A program made the position numbers and the translations under genes. This document shows positions 36,303-45,367 of a DNA stretch of 64,000 bases, piece by piece. Position 1 is the first letter of the stretch; the number at the start of each line of letters is the position of its first letter. Location of the stretch: NCBI GenBank assembly GCA_965195225.1, contig CBDAFL010000237.1:24869-88868 (forward strand), read 5' to 3'. The stretch comes from JAHIKV01 sp965195225 (GTDB taxonomy: Bacteria > Planctomycetota > Planctomycetia > Pirellulales > Thermoguttaceae). The notes beneath the pieces were generated by a model. The model had not been told where the DNA came from, did no database searches, and saw only the letters and a list, made by a program, of their open reading frames with translations.

Positions 36303-37621
36303 TACGATTTGCCCTCGACCGCCGGACGGCCGATGCTGTAGTAGGTGAATCCGGCCTCCAACATGCGCTGGGGATTGTAGATGTTGCGTCCGTCGAAGAC
36401 GACCGGGCAACGCATCAGGCGGCGCATCTCGTCGAAGTCCGGTTGGACGTACTGCTTCCACTCGGTGCAGACGGCCAGGGCGTCGGCTCCCAACAGCGCG
36501 TCGTCGCGTTTCGGACAATAGACCAGCCGGTCGCCGAAGATGGCGCGGACGTTGCCCAGCGCCTCGGGGTCGTGGACCCGCACGGTGGCCTTCTGTTCCA
36601 ACAGCCGGTGGATGAGCACAAGCGACGGGGCCTCGCGGACGTCGTCTGTGCCGGGCTTAAACGCCAGCCCCCAGACGGCGACGGTCCTGCCGGAGAGTTG
36701 CCCCTCGAAGTGACGTTCGATCTTTTCGGCGAGCACGGTCTTTTGCCGCTCGTTGACGGCGTGGACGGCCTCGAGCACGCGCAGCTCGACGCCGCTGGTC
36801 CGCGCCAACGCGGCCAAGGCGCTAACATCCTTGGGAAAACAGCTACCTCCGTAACCCACGCCGGGGAACAGGAAGGCGAAGCCGATGCGGCTGTCGTGGC
36901 CGATGCCGCGGCGGACCTCGTTGACGTCCGCCCCGGCACACTCGCAGAGATTCGCCATCTCGTTGATAAAGCTGATCTTCGTCGAAAGCATGGCGTTGGC
37001 CACGTACTTGGTCATCTCGGCGCTTTCGGGCGACATGGCCAACAGCGGCTTGTCGGTCCGCAGGTACGGCTGATAGAGGTCCGTCAGCACGTCGATCACT
37101 TCCTCGCGCCGGGCGCCGACGACCACCCGGTCGGGCTTCATGAAGTCGTCGAGGGCCATCCCTTCCTTGAGAAACTCGGGATTGCTGGCCACGTCCACCT
37201 CGTGGCCGGTGAGCTGCCTCAGCCGGGCGGACAGCCGGGCGTTGGTGCCCACCGGCACGGTGCTCTTACAGACCACGATGCAGTCGGGGTCGAGATGTGG
37301 CGCGGCCTGATCGATCACCACCCACAACGCCGAGAGGTCGGCCGAGCCATCGTCCGCCGGCGGGGTGCCCACGGCGAGGAACAGCAGTCGGGCATTTTTC
37401 GCCGCCGCGGGCAGATCGACCGTGAACCGCAGCCGCCCGCCGTCCACGTTGCGTTTGACCAGTTCGGCCAGTCCCGGCTCGTAGATGGGGATGTGTCCGC
37501 GGTTCAGGACGTCGATTTTCGTCCGGTCGCAATCGACACAGGTCACGTCGTTTCCGGTCTCGGCCAGGCAAGTGCCCGTGACCAATCCCACGTATCCGGT
37601 TCCGACGACGGTGATTTTCAT
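36302..37621 (-). CDS. ugd: UDP-glucose 6-dehydrogenase
   Basis: Oxidises UDP-glucose to UDP-glucuronate for surface polysaccharides. 439 residues: NAD-binding VVGTGYVGLVTGTCLAE, YEPGLAELV, SNPEFLKEGMALDDFM, the catalytic cysteine in GGSCFPKDVSAL (about residue 260) and GLAFKPGTDDVREAPS. Its upstream 184 bases contain three short hairpins. The stop codon is provided by a palindromic repeat. Confidence 0.96.
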   Translation of the reverse strand: MKITVVGTGYVGLVTGTCLAETGNDVTCVDCDRTKIDVLNRGHIPIYEPGLAELVKRNVDGGRLRFTVDLPAAAKNARLLFLAVGTPPADDGSADLSALWVVIDQAAPHLDPDCIVVCKSTVPVGTNARLSARLRQLTGHEVDVASNPEFLKEGMALDDFMKPDRVVVGARREEVIDVLTDLYQPYLRTDKPLLAMSPESAEMTKYVANAMLSTKISFINEMANLCECAGADVNEVRRGIGHDSRIGFAFLFPGVGYGGSCFPKDVSALAALARTSGVELRVLEAVHAVNERQKTVLAEKIERHFEGQLSGRTVAVWGLAFKPGTDDVREAPSLVLIHRLLEQKATVRVHDPEALGNVRAIFGDRLVYCPKRDDALLGADALAVCTEWKQYVQPDFDEMRRLMRCPVVFDGRNIYNPQRMLEAGFTYYSIGRPAVEGKS

Positions 37622-37659
37622 AATTTATCGGCTCTCAAGAAGGAAACTTATCCATTTCA

Positions 37660-37710
37660 CGCCCGTTTACGGGCGTTTCCGCCGCAGGCGGGAAGGGTCG
37701 TAAACGACCC
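37660..37710. repeat. three adjacent short hairpins upstream of ugd
   Basis: CGCCCGT-TT-ACGGGCG (37660-37675), a CCGCC/GGCGG stem, and GGGTCGT-AA-ACGACCC (37695-37710). A related CGCCCGTTTAGGGCG sequence is found near 56220. These are probably interspersed repeats. Confidence 0.65.
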
Positions 37711-37805
37711 TGAAACACACTCCGTGCGATCTTGAATCGCTTCACACGCCATGACCTAAATCGAGTTCCAAATCGCAATGATCCCGGCGGCTAAACGCAT
37801 AAAGA

Positions 37806-40589
37806 TTACGCTTCTTCCTCCTTTCCGTTCTCCCCCTTCCCGTTCTCCTCTTCCTTCGGCACCCGCTTTACGGCCACCAGTGTGTCGTCGTCCAGCGACA
37901 TGATCCGTACGCCTTGAGTGTTGCGGCCGATGATGCTCACGTCGCTGGCGGCGATCCGCTGAAGCTTGCCGTGGGCGGTGATCATCAGCAGTTCGTCCTC
38001 GTCCGAGACGTGAACGATGCCCACCACCGTGCCGTTCCGCTTGCTGGTTTTGATATCGCGCAGCCCCTTGCCGCCGCGGCGCTGCGTGCGGTAGCTGTTG
38101 CCCGAGGAGAGGTCGTCGTCCTCTGCTTCCTCGGGTGGCACTGGCGTCTCGCCAGTGGTCTCGGTTTCCAGGTTCTCGTCGTGATCGGGCAACGCCTCGT
38201 CGGGTTCCGCTTCCAGATTCGGTCCGAAGGGGGTCCGCTTGCCGTAGCCGTTGGCGCAGACGGTCAGCAGCGTAGCGTCGGGATCGGCCACGACCATGCC
38301 CACCACCTTGTCATCGCCGCCCAGCCTGATTCCTTTTACGCCGCTGCTGTTTCGGCCCATCGGTCGGGCGTCGGACTGCTTGAAGCGGATGGCCATGCCG
38401 CGTTCGGTGGCCAGCACGATCTCGTCACCCGGCCCGGCCACGACCACGTCTACCAGCGAGTCTCCCTCGCGGAGTTTGATGGCGATAATGCCGCTTTTCA
38501 ACGGTCGGCTGTATGCGGCCAGGGGAGTTTTCTTAACCAGCCCGCGCTCGGTGGCCATCACCAGGAAGTGGTCGGGTTGGTCGAAATCTCGCACGGCGCG
38601 GCAGTCGGTAATCTGCTCTCCCTCGGCGAGCCTGAGCAGGTTTACCACGGCCCTGCCGCGGGCGTCGCGGGCCAATTGCGGCAAACTATACACCTTCTGC
38701 CAGTACACCTTCCCTTTATTGGTGAAGAACAGCAGGTAGGCGTGCGTGCTGGCGACGAAGAGGTGTTGGATCGGGTCTTCCTCCTCGGTCTTAGCTCCTT
38801 TGAGGCCCTTGCCGCCGCGGCGTTGCGACCGATAGACGGAGATCGGCGTGCGCTTGATGTAGCCGTTGCTGCTGATCGAGACGACCATCGTCTCCTCGGT
38901 AATCAGGTCTTCCAGGTCCACTTCGCCAAGCTCTTCGCCGCTCAATTCAGTGCGGCGAGGCTCGCCGAACTTCCGCTTCAGTTCGCGGCAATCGTCGCGG
39001 ATCATGTCGAGTATGTTTTGCCGGTCGGAGAGGATGCGGCCGTACTCCTCGATTTCGTCGATCAGCTTTCGATGTTCGTTGGCCAGTTTTTCCTGCTCCA
39101 GGTTGACCAACTGGCCGAGCGTCATTTTCAGGATGGCGTCTGCCTGGACCGGGGTGAGCGTGTAGACTTCGCGTAGCCCGCGCTCTTCGGCGAAGATGTT
39201 GAACCCCTCCTCGCCCAACGCCCGGCGGAGCATGGCGGCGGGGGTCTCGATCTTCATCAACCGCTCCTTGGCCTCGGCCTGGGTCGATGAACCGCGGATC
39301 ACGCGGATCACTTCGTCGATGTTGGCATGGGCCAGCAGAAGCCCTTCGACCGTGTGCTTCCGCTGCCGACAGCGGGCCAGCAGAAACTGCGTCCGGCGGC
39401 GGATCACCGTCTCGCGGTGACGGATGAACTCCTGCAACAACTCCTTGAACGAAAGCACCCGCGGCTTGCCATCGACCAGCGCCAGGAAGATCAGCGAAAA
39501 ACTGTCTTGCAGGGGCGAGAACTTGTAGAGCTGGTTCAAGACGATTTCCGGGTCGGCGTCGCGCTTCAGTTCGCAGACCAGCCGGACCGGCTCTTTCAGG
39601 TCGCTCTCGTTGCGGATGCCGGATATGCCGGGAATCTTTCCCTCGTTCACCAGCGCGGCGATTCGCTCCTCGATACGGTCGCGGGCCTGCTGGAAAGGGA
39701 TTTCCGTAACGACTATTCGGAACCGCTTTTTGTGTTCTTCGATTCGCGCTCGGGCGCGGACGACGATTGTGCTCCGGCCGGTGTGATATCCGCGGCGGAT
39801 ACCCGCCCGCCCGCAGACCACCCCGCCGGTGGGAAAATCGGGACCGGGAACGATCTCCATCAACTCGTCGATCGACACGTCCGGGTCGTCGATCACGCGG
39901 ACCAGGGCGTCGCAGATTTCGCCGAGGTTGTGTGGCGGGATCGAGGTGGCCATGCCTACCGCGATGCCGTTGGCCCCGTTGACCAGCAGGTTGGGAAACT
40001 TCGACGGCAGCACGGACGGTTCGGTACGCCGCTCGTCGTAGGTGGGCACGAAATCGACCGTGTCCAGCTTGATGTCTTCCATCATCAGCGCGGCGATCGG
40101 CGACATGCGGGCCTCGGTGTATCGCATGGCCGCGGCCGGCAGACCGGCGATCGAACCGAAGTTCCCCTGCTTGTCCACCAACACGTGCCGCATGTTCCAC
40201 TCCTGGGCCATGCGGACCAGGGTGGGATAGATCACGCTCTCGCCGTGCGGATGGTAGTTGCCGCTCGTGTCGCCGGAGATTTTCGCGCACTTGATCCGCC
40301 CCGAGCCGGGCGTCAGGTTCAGGTCGTTCATGGCGACCAGAATCCGCCGCTGCGACGGCTTCAATCCGTCGCGCACATCGGGCAGCGCGCGGCTGACGAT
40401 CACGCTCATCGCGTAGACCAGGTAGCTCTCTTTAAGCTCCTCTTCGATCGGCAGGTCCAGCAACCGTCCGCCGGACATCAATTCGCCGCCGGACATCATT
40501 TCGCCGCCGTTGTCGTCCGAAGGCTCGGCGGGTGGTTCTTGCTCGGGCGGTGGTGGCGGTTCGGGGGGAAGACTAGAGTCGGTTGGCAC
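37806..40589 (-). CDS. gyrA: DNA gyrase subunit A
   Basis: 927 residues. It cuts and rejoins DNA through the active-site tyrosine in RYTEARMS (about 155) and, with GyrB, introduces negative supercoils. Motifs: ALPDVRDGLKPSQRRIL, GNYHPHGE and GANGIAVGMAT. The C-terminal beta-pinwheel carries the GyrA box QRRGGKG twice (SQRRGGKGLKG and TQRRGGKGLRD). The N-terminus has a Pro/Glu-rich extension of about 45 residues. Between the last blades is an acidic insert that includes TTGETPVPP, encoded by a small palindrome at 38139-38157. gyrB is not in the window. Confidence 0.97.
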   Translation of the reverse strand: MPTDSSLPPEPPPPPEQEPPAEPSDDNGGEMMSGGELMSGGRLLDLPIEEELKESYLVYAMSVIVSRALPDVRDGLKPSQRRILVAMNDLNLTPGSGRIKCAKISGDTSGNYHPHGESVIYPTLVRMAQEWNMRHVLVDKQGNFGSIAGLPAAAMRYTEARMSPIAALMMEDIKLDTVDFVPTYDERRTEPSVLPSKFPNLLVNGANGIAVGMATSIPPHNLGEICDALVRVIDDPDVSIDELMEIVPGPDFPTGGVVCGRAGIRRGYHTGRSTIVVRARARIEEHKKRFRIVVTEIPFQQARDRIEERIAALVNEGKIPGISGIRNESDLKEPVRLVCELKRDADPEIVLNQLYKFSPLQDSFSLIFLALVDGKPRVLSFKELLQEFIRHRETVIRRRTQFLLARCRQRKHTVEGLLLAHANIDEVIRVIRGSSTQAEAKERLMKIETPAAMLRRALGEEGFNIFAEERGLREVYTLTPVQADAILKMTLGQLVNLEQEKLANEHRKLIDEIEEYGRILSDRQNILDMIRDDCRELKRKFGEPRRTELSGEELGEVDLEDLITEETMVVSISSNGYIKRTPISVYRSQRRGGKGLKGAKTEEEDPIQHLFVASTHAYLLFFTNKGKVYWQKVYSLPQLARDARGRAVVNLLRLAEGEQITDCRAVRDFDQPDHFLVMATERGLVKKTPLAAYSRPLKSGIIAIKLREGDSLVDVVVAGPGDEIVLATERGMAIRFKQSDARPMGRNSSGVKGIRLGGDDKVVGMVVADPDATLLTVCANGYGKRTPFGPNLEAEPDEALPDHDENLETETTGETPVPPEEAEDDDLSSGNSYRTQRRGGKGLRDIKTSKRNGTVVGIVHVSDEDELLMITAHGKLQRIAASDVSIIGRNTQGVRIMSLDDDTLVAVKRVPKEEENGKGENGKEEEA
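38139..38157. repeat. small palindrome inside gyrA
   Basis: CACTGGCG-TCT-CGCCAGTG with perfect 8-base arms, translated on the gyrA strand as TGETPV within an acidic linker. Confidence 0.75.
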
Positions 40590-40896
40590 CGTGCGTCCTT
40601 TCGAGAAATCGTATCGTGTCCCGCCGCCCTAACCCCCGCTGCAGAAGGGAGTTGCGGCGATGCCGGGCATAGCTCCATTGCGAAGGCAATAGTATACCGA
40701 TTTCGGCCGTGGCAGACAACGGCCAAGGGCTTAAAACGCTCGACGCAACTTATTACGAAAACGGGACTTGCAACGCGACTTTTCGACGGCCCCTGGCAAA
40801 ACCACGGCGTTTCCGCAAAGATGTCATTTCTCAACTTTCGCATGTAGGATGGGCTGGCAACCTGTCCCGCGGCTCCACCCACCGGGAGAACTCATT
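40590..40896. other. 307-base gap between divergent gyrA and the ferredoxin-nitroreductase
   Basis: No gene is evident. It holds the gyrA promoter region and, at about 40848-40871, a degraded copy of the GGACAGGTTG-type palindrome (TAGGATGGGCTGGCAACC). The frame of the next gene is open through much of it but lacks coding character. Confidence 0.55.
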
Positions 40897-41793
40897 ATGG
40901 GTTTAGATTTCGCGGAAAAGGGTATGCCTGCCATCAACACGGCCACCTGCACCGGCTGTGGGCTGTGCGTGGAGATATGCCCCGACCATGTTTTGGCATT
41001 GAAAGACGGTAAAGCCAGGGCGGAAGAAGGCGTGTTCCTCGGCTGCATCGCCTGCGGACACTGCGTGGCCGTCTGTCCCACCGAGAGCGTCGCCGTCGCA
41101 GGCCGTGGCATGACGGCCGACGACCGGATCGACCTGCCGCCCGCCTCGCAGCGGGCAACCGTCGAGCAACTCGAAGCACTGCTCGTCTCGCGGCGGAGCA
41201 TCCGGCAGTTTAAGGACACTGAGATCGACCGGACAACAATCGACAAAATCCTCGATATGACCGCCACCGCCCCGATGGGTATCCCGCCCAGCGACGTGAG
41301 CGTGACCGTCTTCCACGGCCGCGAGAAGGTGCGCGCGTTGGCCGACGACTCCGTGGCCGCCTTCGAGCGGATGGTTCGATTTCTCAACCCCGTGATGATG
41401 ACCCTGATGCGCCCGATCTGGGGCCGCGAGGGGTCCAAAATGATCCGCGAGTTCGTCAAGCCGCTGCTGGAAACGCTCGTCGAGGACCACAAGCGAGGCG
41501 TAGACAGTTTTACTTACAACGCCCCGGCCCTTTTGCTCTTTCACCACGGCCCGATGGGCGGACCGGCCGACTGCCACATCGCCGCAACCTACGCCAGTTT
41601 GGCCGCCGAGTCGCTCGGACTGGGTAGTTGCATGTTGGGCACCACCGAAACGTTCAACCACGATAAAGCGTTTAAGGCCAAACACAAAATTCCGCCGGAC
41701 CACAAAGTCGGCTTGGGGCTTGTGTTGGGATACCCGGCGGTGAAATTCTCCGGCGGCGTGCGACGGCGGCTCGGCTCGGTCAGATTCGCGTGA
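40897..41793 (+). CDS. nitroreductase-like flavoprotein with N-terminal 2[4Fe-4S] ferredoxin domain
   Basis: 298 residues. The first 70 contain two ferredoxin clusters (CTGCGLCVEICP and CIACGHCVAVCP). The rest is a nitroreductase fold (RRSIRQFKDTEIDRTTID, TAPMGIPPSD, HIAATYASLAAESLGLGSCM, GLVLGYPAVKF) that binds FMN. Electrons would pass from ferredoxin clusters to FMN; the substrate is unknown. ATG 40897 follows GGGAGA at good distance. Confidence 0.9.
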   Translation: MGLDFAEKGMPAINTATCTGCGLCVEICPDHVLALKDGKARAEEGVFLGCIACGHCVAVCPTESVAVAGRGMTADDRIDLPPASQRATVEQLEALLVSRRSIRQFKDTEIDRTTIDKILDMTATAPMGIPPSDVSVTVFHGREKVRALADDSVAAFERMVRFLNPVMMTLMRPIWGREGSKMIREFVKPLLETLVEDHKRGVDSFTYNAPALLLFHHGPMGGPADCHIAATYASLAAESLGLGSCMLGTTETFNHDKAFKAKHKIPPDHKVGLGLVLGYPAVKFSGGVRRRLGSVRFA

Positions 41794-41831
41794 AGTGGTG
41801 ACCGCCGCTTGCGGTTTCGCAAGCGATGATT

Positions 41832-43922
41832 TTACAGCAGCCCCAACTCCTTCATCCGCAGCACCAGCCGCTTGGCCACCGGGCCGGCGGACGCGGCGGC
41901 GCTTCCGGCATGCTCCAACGCGACAACGAATGCATACTTCGGCTTGTCGGCGGGCACGTAACCGGCGAACCAGGCATGGCCGGCCCGATCGCCGCCGGTT
42001 TCCGCCGTGCCCGTCTTGCCGGCAACCGGGATCGACTCGATGTAGACCGTGCCGTGAGCGCTTCCGCGCGGATCGTCCACCACGCGGAGCAAGCCTTTGT
42101 GGACCGCCGAAAGTGTCCTGGGAGAAAGATTGGGGATTGGTGGCTGGGGATTTGCCGCTTGCGGCTTCGCACTGATCACTGACCACTGACCACTGACCAC
42201 TGACTTTTCCACCACGTGTGGCGTTACCAGCCGGCCGCCGTTGGCCACGGCCACGATCATCCGCAAGATTTGCAGCGGCGTGGCGGTCAGCGATCCCTGG
42301 CCGACGGCCATTGCTTGAGAATCGGCGGTCCGCCAGGCGTGGCCTTCCAGTTGGCGAATGTTCTCCGGCGAGGGAAGCGTGCCGGCCGCCTCGCTGGGTA
42401 GGTCCACGCCCGTCGGACGGCCGAAACCGAACCGCCCGGCCCAATCGACCAGCGGTCGCGGCCTCATCTGGCCGGTGAAATGGAAAAAGTAGACGTTGCA
42501 GCTTACGGCCAACGCGTCGGCCAGCGTCACCTCGCCGTGGCCGACGCCACGACGGACGAATATCTCGCACCGCTGCCGGTCGGGGCGATGCAGATAGCCC
42601 TGGCAATCGAACGGTTCCTGCGGGCCGACCGTGGCCGATTCGAGCAACGCAACGGCCGAAACCACCTTGAACGTCGAGCCGGGCGGAATCGCCATTTGCA
42701 CGACTCGATTGAACAGCGGATGCGACTCGTCATTCAGCAAGGCTACCCGCTCGTCGCTCGTTCCGCTGGCAAACAGGTTGGGATCGAACGCCGGCTCGGA
42801 AGCCACGGCCAGCAGCGCTCCTGTATTGACATCCATCACGGCCACCGCCCCGCCGAAAAAGGTGTCGGAGTTGTTTTTCCGCAAAAAATAGTTCTGGCGC
42901 CTTTTTGCGGCGCTTTGCAGCAGGTCTTCCGCCGTGCGCTGCAAAGCCGGGTCGATGGTCAGCACAACGTCGCGGCCGGCCATCGGATCGCGGCGAGAAT
43001 GAGACGCAATAACGCGGCGGCCGCGGTCGATCAGTTCGACGGACAGCCCGTCTCGTCCGCGCAAGAGCGGCTCGCACTGCCGCTCGATGCCCATCAGACC
43101 TGCCGTTTCTTCCTCTTCGCCCGGGCCGAGGTGTCCGATCACGTGCGAGGCCAGTGTGCCGTGGTCGTAGGAGCGCCGCGAAAGCGTCACGATCTTTGCG
43201 CCGGGATAGCGGGTCGGGTGGTTTTCGATCTCGGCAACGGCCGCCGGAGACAGGTCGTCGGCCATGACGTGATGCTCCAATTCCTCGGCAACGATGATGC
43301 GCGGCGACGGCGGAGCGTCCAGCAACAGCCGGCAAAGGCGGTCGGCCCACGAACTGTCTTCGTCGATCGGCTCGGCGGCCTTGGTTTGCCGGCGGCGGTT
43401 GACGTTCTCGGCGATGCGCTGCACGCGGTCCTGGATTTTCCTTGCCCGGGCGGCCCATTGCTCCGGCGAAATGCCGCAGAGTTTTGCCAACCGATCGGCC
43501 AGCTCTAATCGCCCGGCCAGAACTTCGGCTCGGGCGGCAGCCACTTTATCGGCGTCCTTGCGGTCGGCCTTCGACAACCGCGAGCGGACGGCGGCGCGAA
43601 GCCAACGTTTATCCGGCGGGTCTTGCAACCGGCGATACTTGACGGCCAGGGCAAGTACGGTTCGGTCGTGGGCCAACACCGTTCCGTCTCGGGCGAGGAT
43701 GCGGCCACGGGGGGCCGGCATCACGATTTCCTTTTCGATCGGTTGCATCGCCTCTCGGCGAAACGCGGCCCCTTGCGTAGTTTCCAGTTGCACCACGCGG
43801 CCGAAGACCAGCAGCAGCGCCACGGCGAAACCGGCCATGCAGATTTTCAGCCGCCGCCGCGGATCGACCACCGCCGGCGTGTCGGCGTTTCTTTCGTGGA
43901 ACTTTCGCCAATCGAAGAACAT
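41832..43922 (-). CDS. mrdA: penicillin-binding protein 2 (peptidoglycan transpeptidase)
   Basis: 696 residues. One N-terminal membrane anchor (ICMAGFAVALLLVFGRVVQL) is followed by a PBP dimerisation domain (MPAPRGRILARDG) and the transpeptidase with S-x-x-K in PPGSTFKVV (about 413), SCN and KTG in AGKTGTAETGG (about 637). It would crosslink peptidoglycan for cell elongation in the periplasm. Between residues about 572 and 604, before SAVHKGLLRVV, there is a run beginning VVSGQWSVISAKPQA that is translated repeat sequence (42131-42204). The long frame upstream of ATG 43922 is not coding. No rodA is seen next to it. Confidence 0.93.
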   Translation of the reverse strand: MFFDWRKFHERNADTPAVVDPRRRLKICMAGFAVALLLVFGRVVQLETTQGAAFRREAMQPIEKEIVMPAPRGRILARDGTVLAHDRTVLALAVKYRRLQDPPDKRWLRAAVRSRLSKADRKDADKVAAARAEVLAGRLELADRLAKLCGISPEQWAARARKIQDRVQRIAENVNRRRQTKAAEPIDEDSSWADRLCRLLLDAPPSPRIIVAEELEHHVMADDLSPAAVAEIENHPTRYPGAKIVTLSRRSYDHGTLASHVIGHLGPGEEEETAGLMGIERQCEPLLRGRDGLSVELIDRGRRVIASHSRRDPMAGRDVVLTIDPALQRTAEDLLQSAAKRRQNYFLRKNNSDTFFGGAVAVMDVNTGALLAVASEPAFDPNLFASGTSDERVALLNDESHPLFNRVVQMAIPPGSTFKVVSAVALLESATVGPQEPFDCQGYLHRPDRQRCEIFVRRGVGHGEVTLADALAVSCNVYFFHFTGQMRPRPLVDWAGRFGFGRPTGVDLPSEAAGTLPSPENIRQLEGHAWRTADSQAMAVGQGSLTATPLQILRMIVAVANGGRLVTPHVVEKSVVSGQWSVISAKPQAANPQPPIPNLSPRTLSAVHKGLLRVVDDPRGSAHGTVYIESIPVAGKTGTAETGGDRAGHAWFAGYVPADKPKYAFVVALEHAGSAAASAGPVAKRLVLRMKELGLL
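42131..42204. repeat. repeat sequence inside the PBP2 gene
   Basis: A tandem 8-mer (GACCACT) array at 42179-42204, a GCCGCTTGCGGC palindrome and a GGGGATTGG-type stretch. It remains in frame. Similar pieces occur at 43930-44031 (between genes), 41806-41824 and 58706-58799. Confidence 0.8.
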
Positions 43923-43929
43923 GGGTTTG

Positions 43930-44031
43930 ATTGCGAAACCGCAAGCGTTATGACGCGATTGCGAAACCGCAAGCGGGATAACTGGCCGGTGAACCGGCCA
44001 GCCCTTAGTTTCTAATCCCCAATCCCTAATC
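43930..44031. repeat. composite repeats between PBP2 and LOG genes
   Basis: ATTGCGAAACCGCAAGCG occurs twice (43930 and 43959). A perfect 20-base palindrome CTGGCCGGT-GA-ACCGGCCAG lies at 43982-44001. A tandem AATCCCTAATCCC run extends into the 3' end of the LOG gene, coding for its last residues (QGLGIGD). Confidence 0.8.
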
Positions 44032-45010
44032 CCTGATTTATCCGGTCGATCAACTGCCGCAGCCGGCCGAAGTTGCGGCGGTTGAAGTGGAATATCAACC
44101 GCGGCATTTCGGCCAGTTCGGATTCGTGTCTTTCCTCGGCCAGGGCTTCGCCGAGCGCGAACTTGCCCTCGACGAGGATGTCCGCGAAATCGGCGTTGAT
44201 CTCGTCGAGCAATGCGTCGTCGAGCGGCCGTTGCAGGCGGAACACGAGGTTTGTGCGGACGTAGCGCATGCTGTGATACACGCGGTAGAACCGCAAAATT
44301 TCCTCGACGGCGTCCTCGACCCGATCGGTCAAACGATAGAACGCCGTGTCTTCTTCGCCGATCATGCCTCGGTCGAGCAATCGGCTGCGGACAAATTGGT
44401 CGAACGCCGCCCAATAGTCGCCGCCCGGCTCGTCCAACAGGACCACCGGCATCATGTCGTGCTTGCCGGTTTGCAGCAGCGTGAGCACTTCGAGGCCCTC
44501 GTCGAGTGTACCGAACCCGCCGGGCATCAGGCAGAAGGCGTCGCTCTCCTTGACGAACATCAGCTTGCGGGTGAAGAAGTACTTCATGTGGACCAGCTTG
44601 CGGTCGCCGGCGATGATCGGGTTTGTGTCCTGCTCGAAGGGGAGGAGGATGTTCAGCCCCATCGAGTGGTCGCGTCCCGCGCCGGCGTGGCCCGCCTCCA
44701 TGATCCCGCTGGCCGCGCCGGTGACGACCAACCAGTCGTGGCCGGCCATCGCTTGGCCGAACCGGGCGGCCTGTTGGTAGGCAGGCTCACTGGGCAATGT
44801 GCGGGCCGAACCGAACACCGTCACCTTGCGGATGTGTCGGTAAGGCGAAAAAACCTTGAAGGCGTATCGCAGCTCGCGGAGCGTGCGGCTGAGTATCTTC
44901 AGATCGCCGCGGCTGGTCTGATCGGCGGCCAATTTGTCGGTCGCGTCCCTGATCGATTGGATCAGTTCGGCTATCCGTTTCGGCAGTGAAGGTTTTGGGG
45001 TGTCGCTCAC
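44012..45010 (-). CDS. LOG-family (lysine decarboxylase-like) protein
   Basis: 332 residues. The Rossmann-like LOG core shows VFGSARTLPS, VVTGAASGIMEAGHAGA, NILLPFEQDTNP and the signature PGGFGTLDEGLEVLTLLQ. Related enzymes release cytokinin-like bases from nucleotide 5'-monophosphates or act as pyrimidine/purine nucleosidases (PpnN-like). The C-terminal 90 residues extend beyond the core. The start GTG at 45010 (VSDTPKPSLPKR) is chosen because the longer frame runs through a palindromic repeat. Confidence 0.85.
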   Translation of the reverse strand: MSDTPKPSLPKRIAELIQSIRDATDKLAADQTSRGDLKILSRTLRELRYAFKVFSPYRHIRKVTVFGSARTLPSEPAYQQAARFGQAMAGHDWLVVTGAASGIMEAGHAGAGRDHSMGLNILLPFEQDTNPIIAGDRKLVHMKYFFTRKLMFVKESDAFCLMPGGFGTLDEGLEVLTLLQTGKHDMMPVVLLDEPGGDYWAAFDQFVRSRLLDRGMIGEEDTAFYRLTDRVEDAVEEILRFYRVYHSMRYVRTNLVFRLQRPLDDALLDEINADFADILVEGKFALGEALAEERHESELAEMPRLIFHFNRRNFGRLRQLIDRINQGLGIGD

Positions 45011-45121
45011 GAGGCCCTTGTACCATGAATCTACGTAAGCGGGAAGGTTGAAAGGGAAATCGACAAACGCCCCGCGATCAAAGTCGCAGGGTGTTAGGTA
45101 GCACGATTTTCCTGCTGTTCG

Positions 45122-45207
45122 GTGGGTGGCACGTCCCTGAGCGCAGCGGAGGGCGTGGTACACGACCAAACCACGCCCTTCGCTGCGCTCAGGGACGTGC
45201 CACCCAC
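45122..45207. repeat. long hairpin element (38-base arms)
   Basis: Arms 45122-45159 and 45170-45207 pair with one mismatch around a 10-base loop (outer end GTGGGTGGCACGTCCCTGAG). Two copies of GTAGCACGATTTTC followed by TG(C/A)TGTT flank it (about 45098 and 45251), suggesting the element sits in duplicated sequence. Confidence 0.9.
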
Positions 45208-45332
45208 ATTGGAATTTCACCAAGTTATTGATTCGCCGGTCCTTGGTGTAGCACGATTTTTCTGATGTTTGATAAGACAACAAGGGGAAATGATCCATCT
45301 TATATTCCCCCCTTCCGCGAAAAAAATCGGCC

Positions 45333-45361
45333 TTGACGCGATTTGGCTAATGCCCTATTCT
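45333..45361 (+). promoter_or_regulatory. sigma-70-type promoter of the ncRNA
   Basis: TTGACG (45333-45338), a 17-base spacer and TATTCT (45356-45361). One of the best promoter matches in the window. Transcription would start near 45368. Confidence 0.7.
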
Positions 45362-45367
45362 CGCCGC

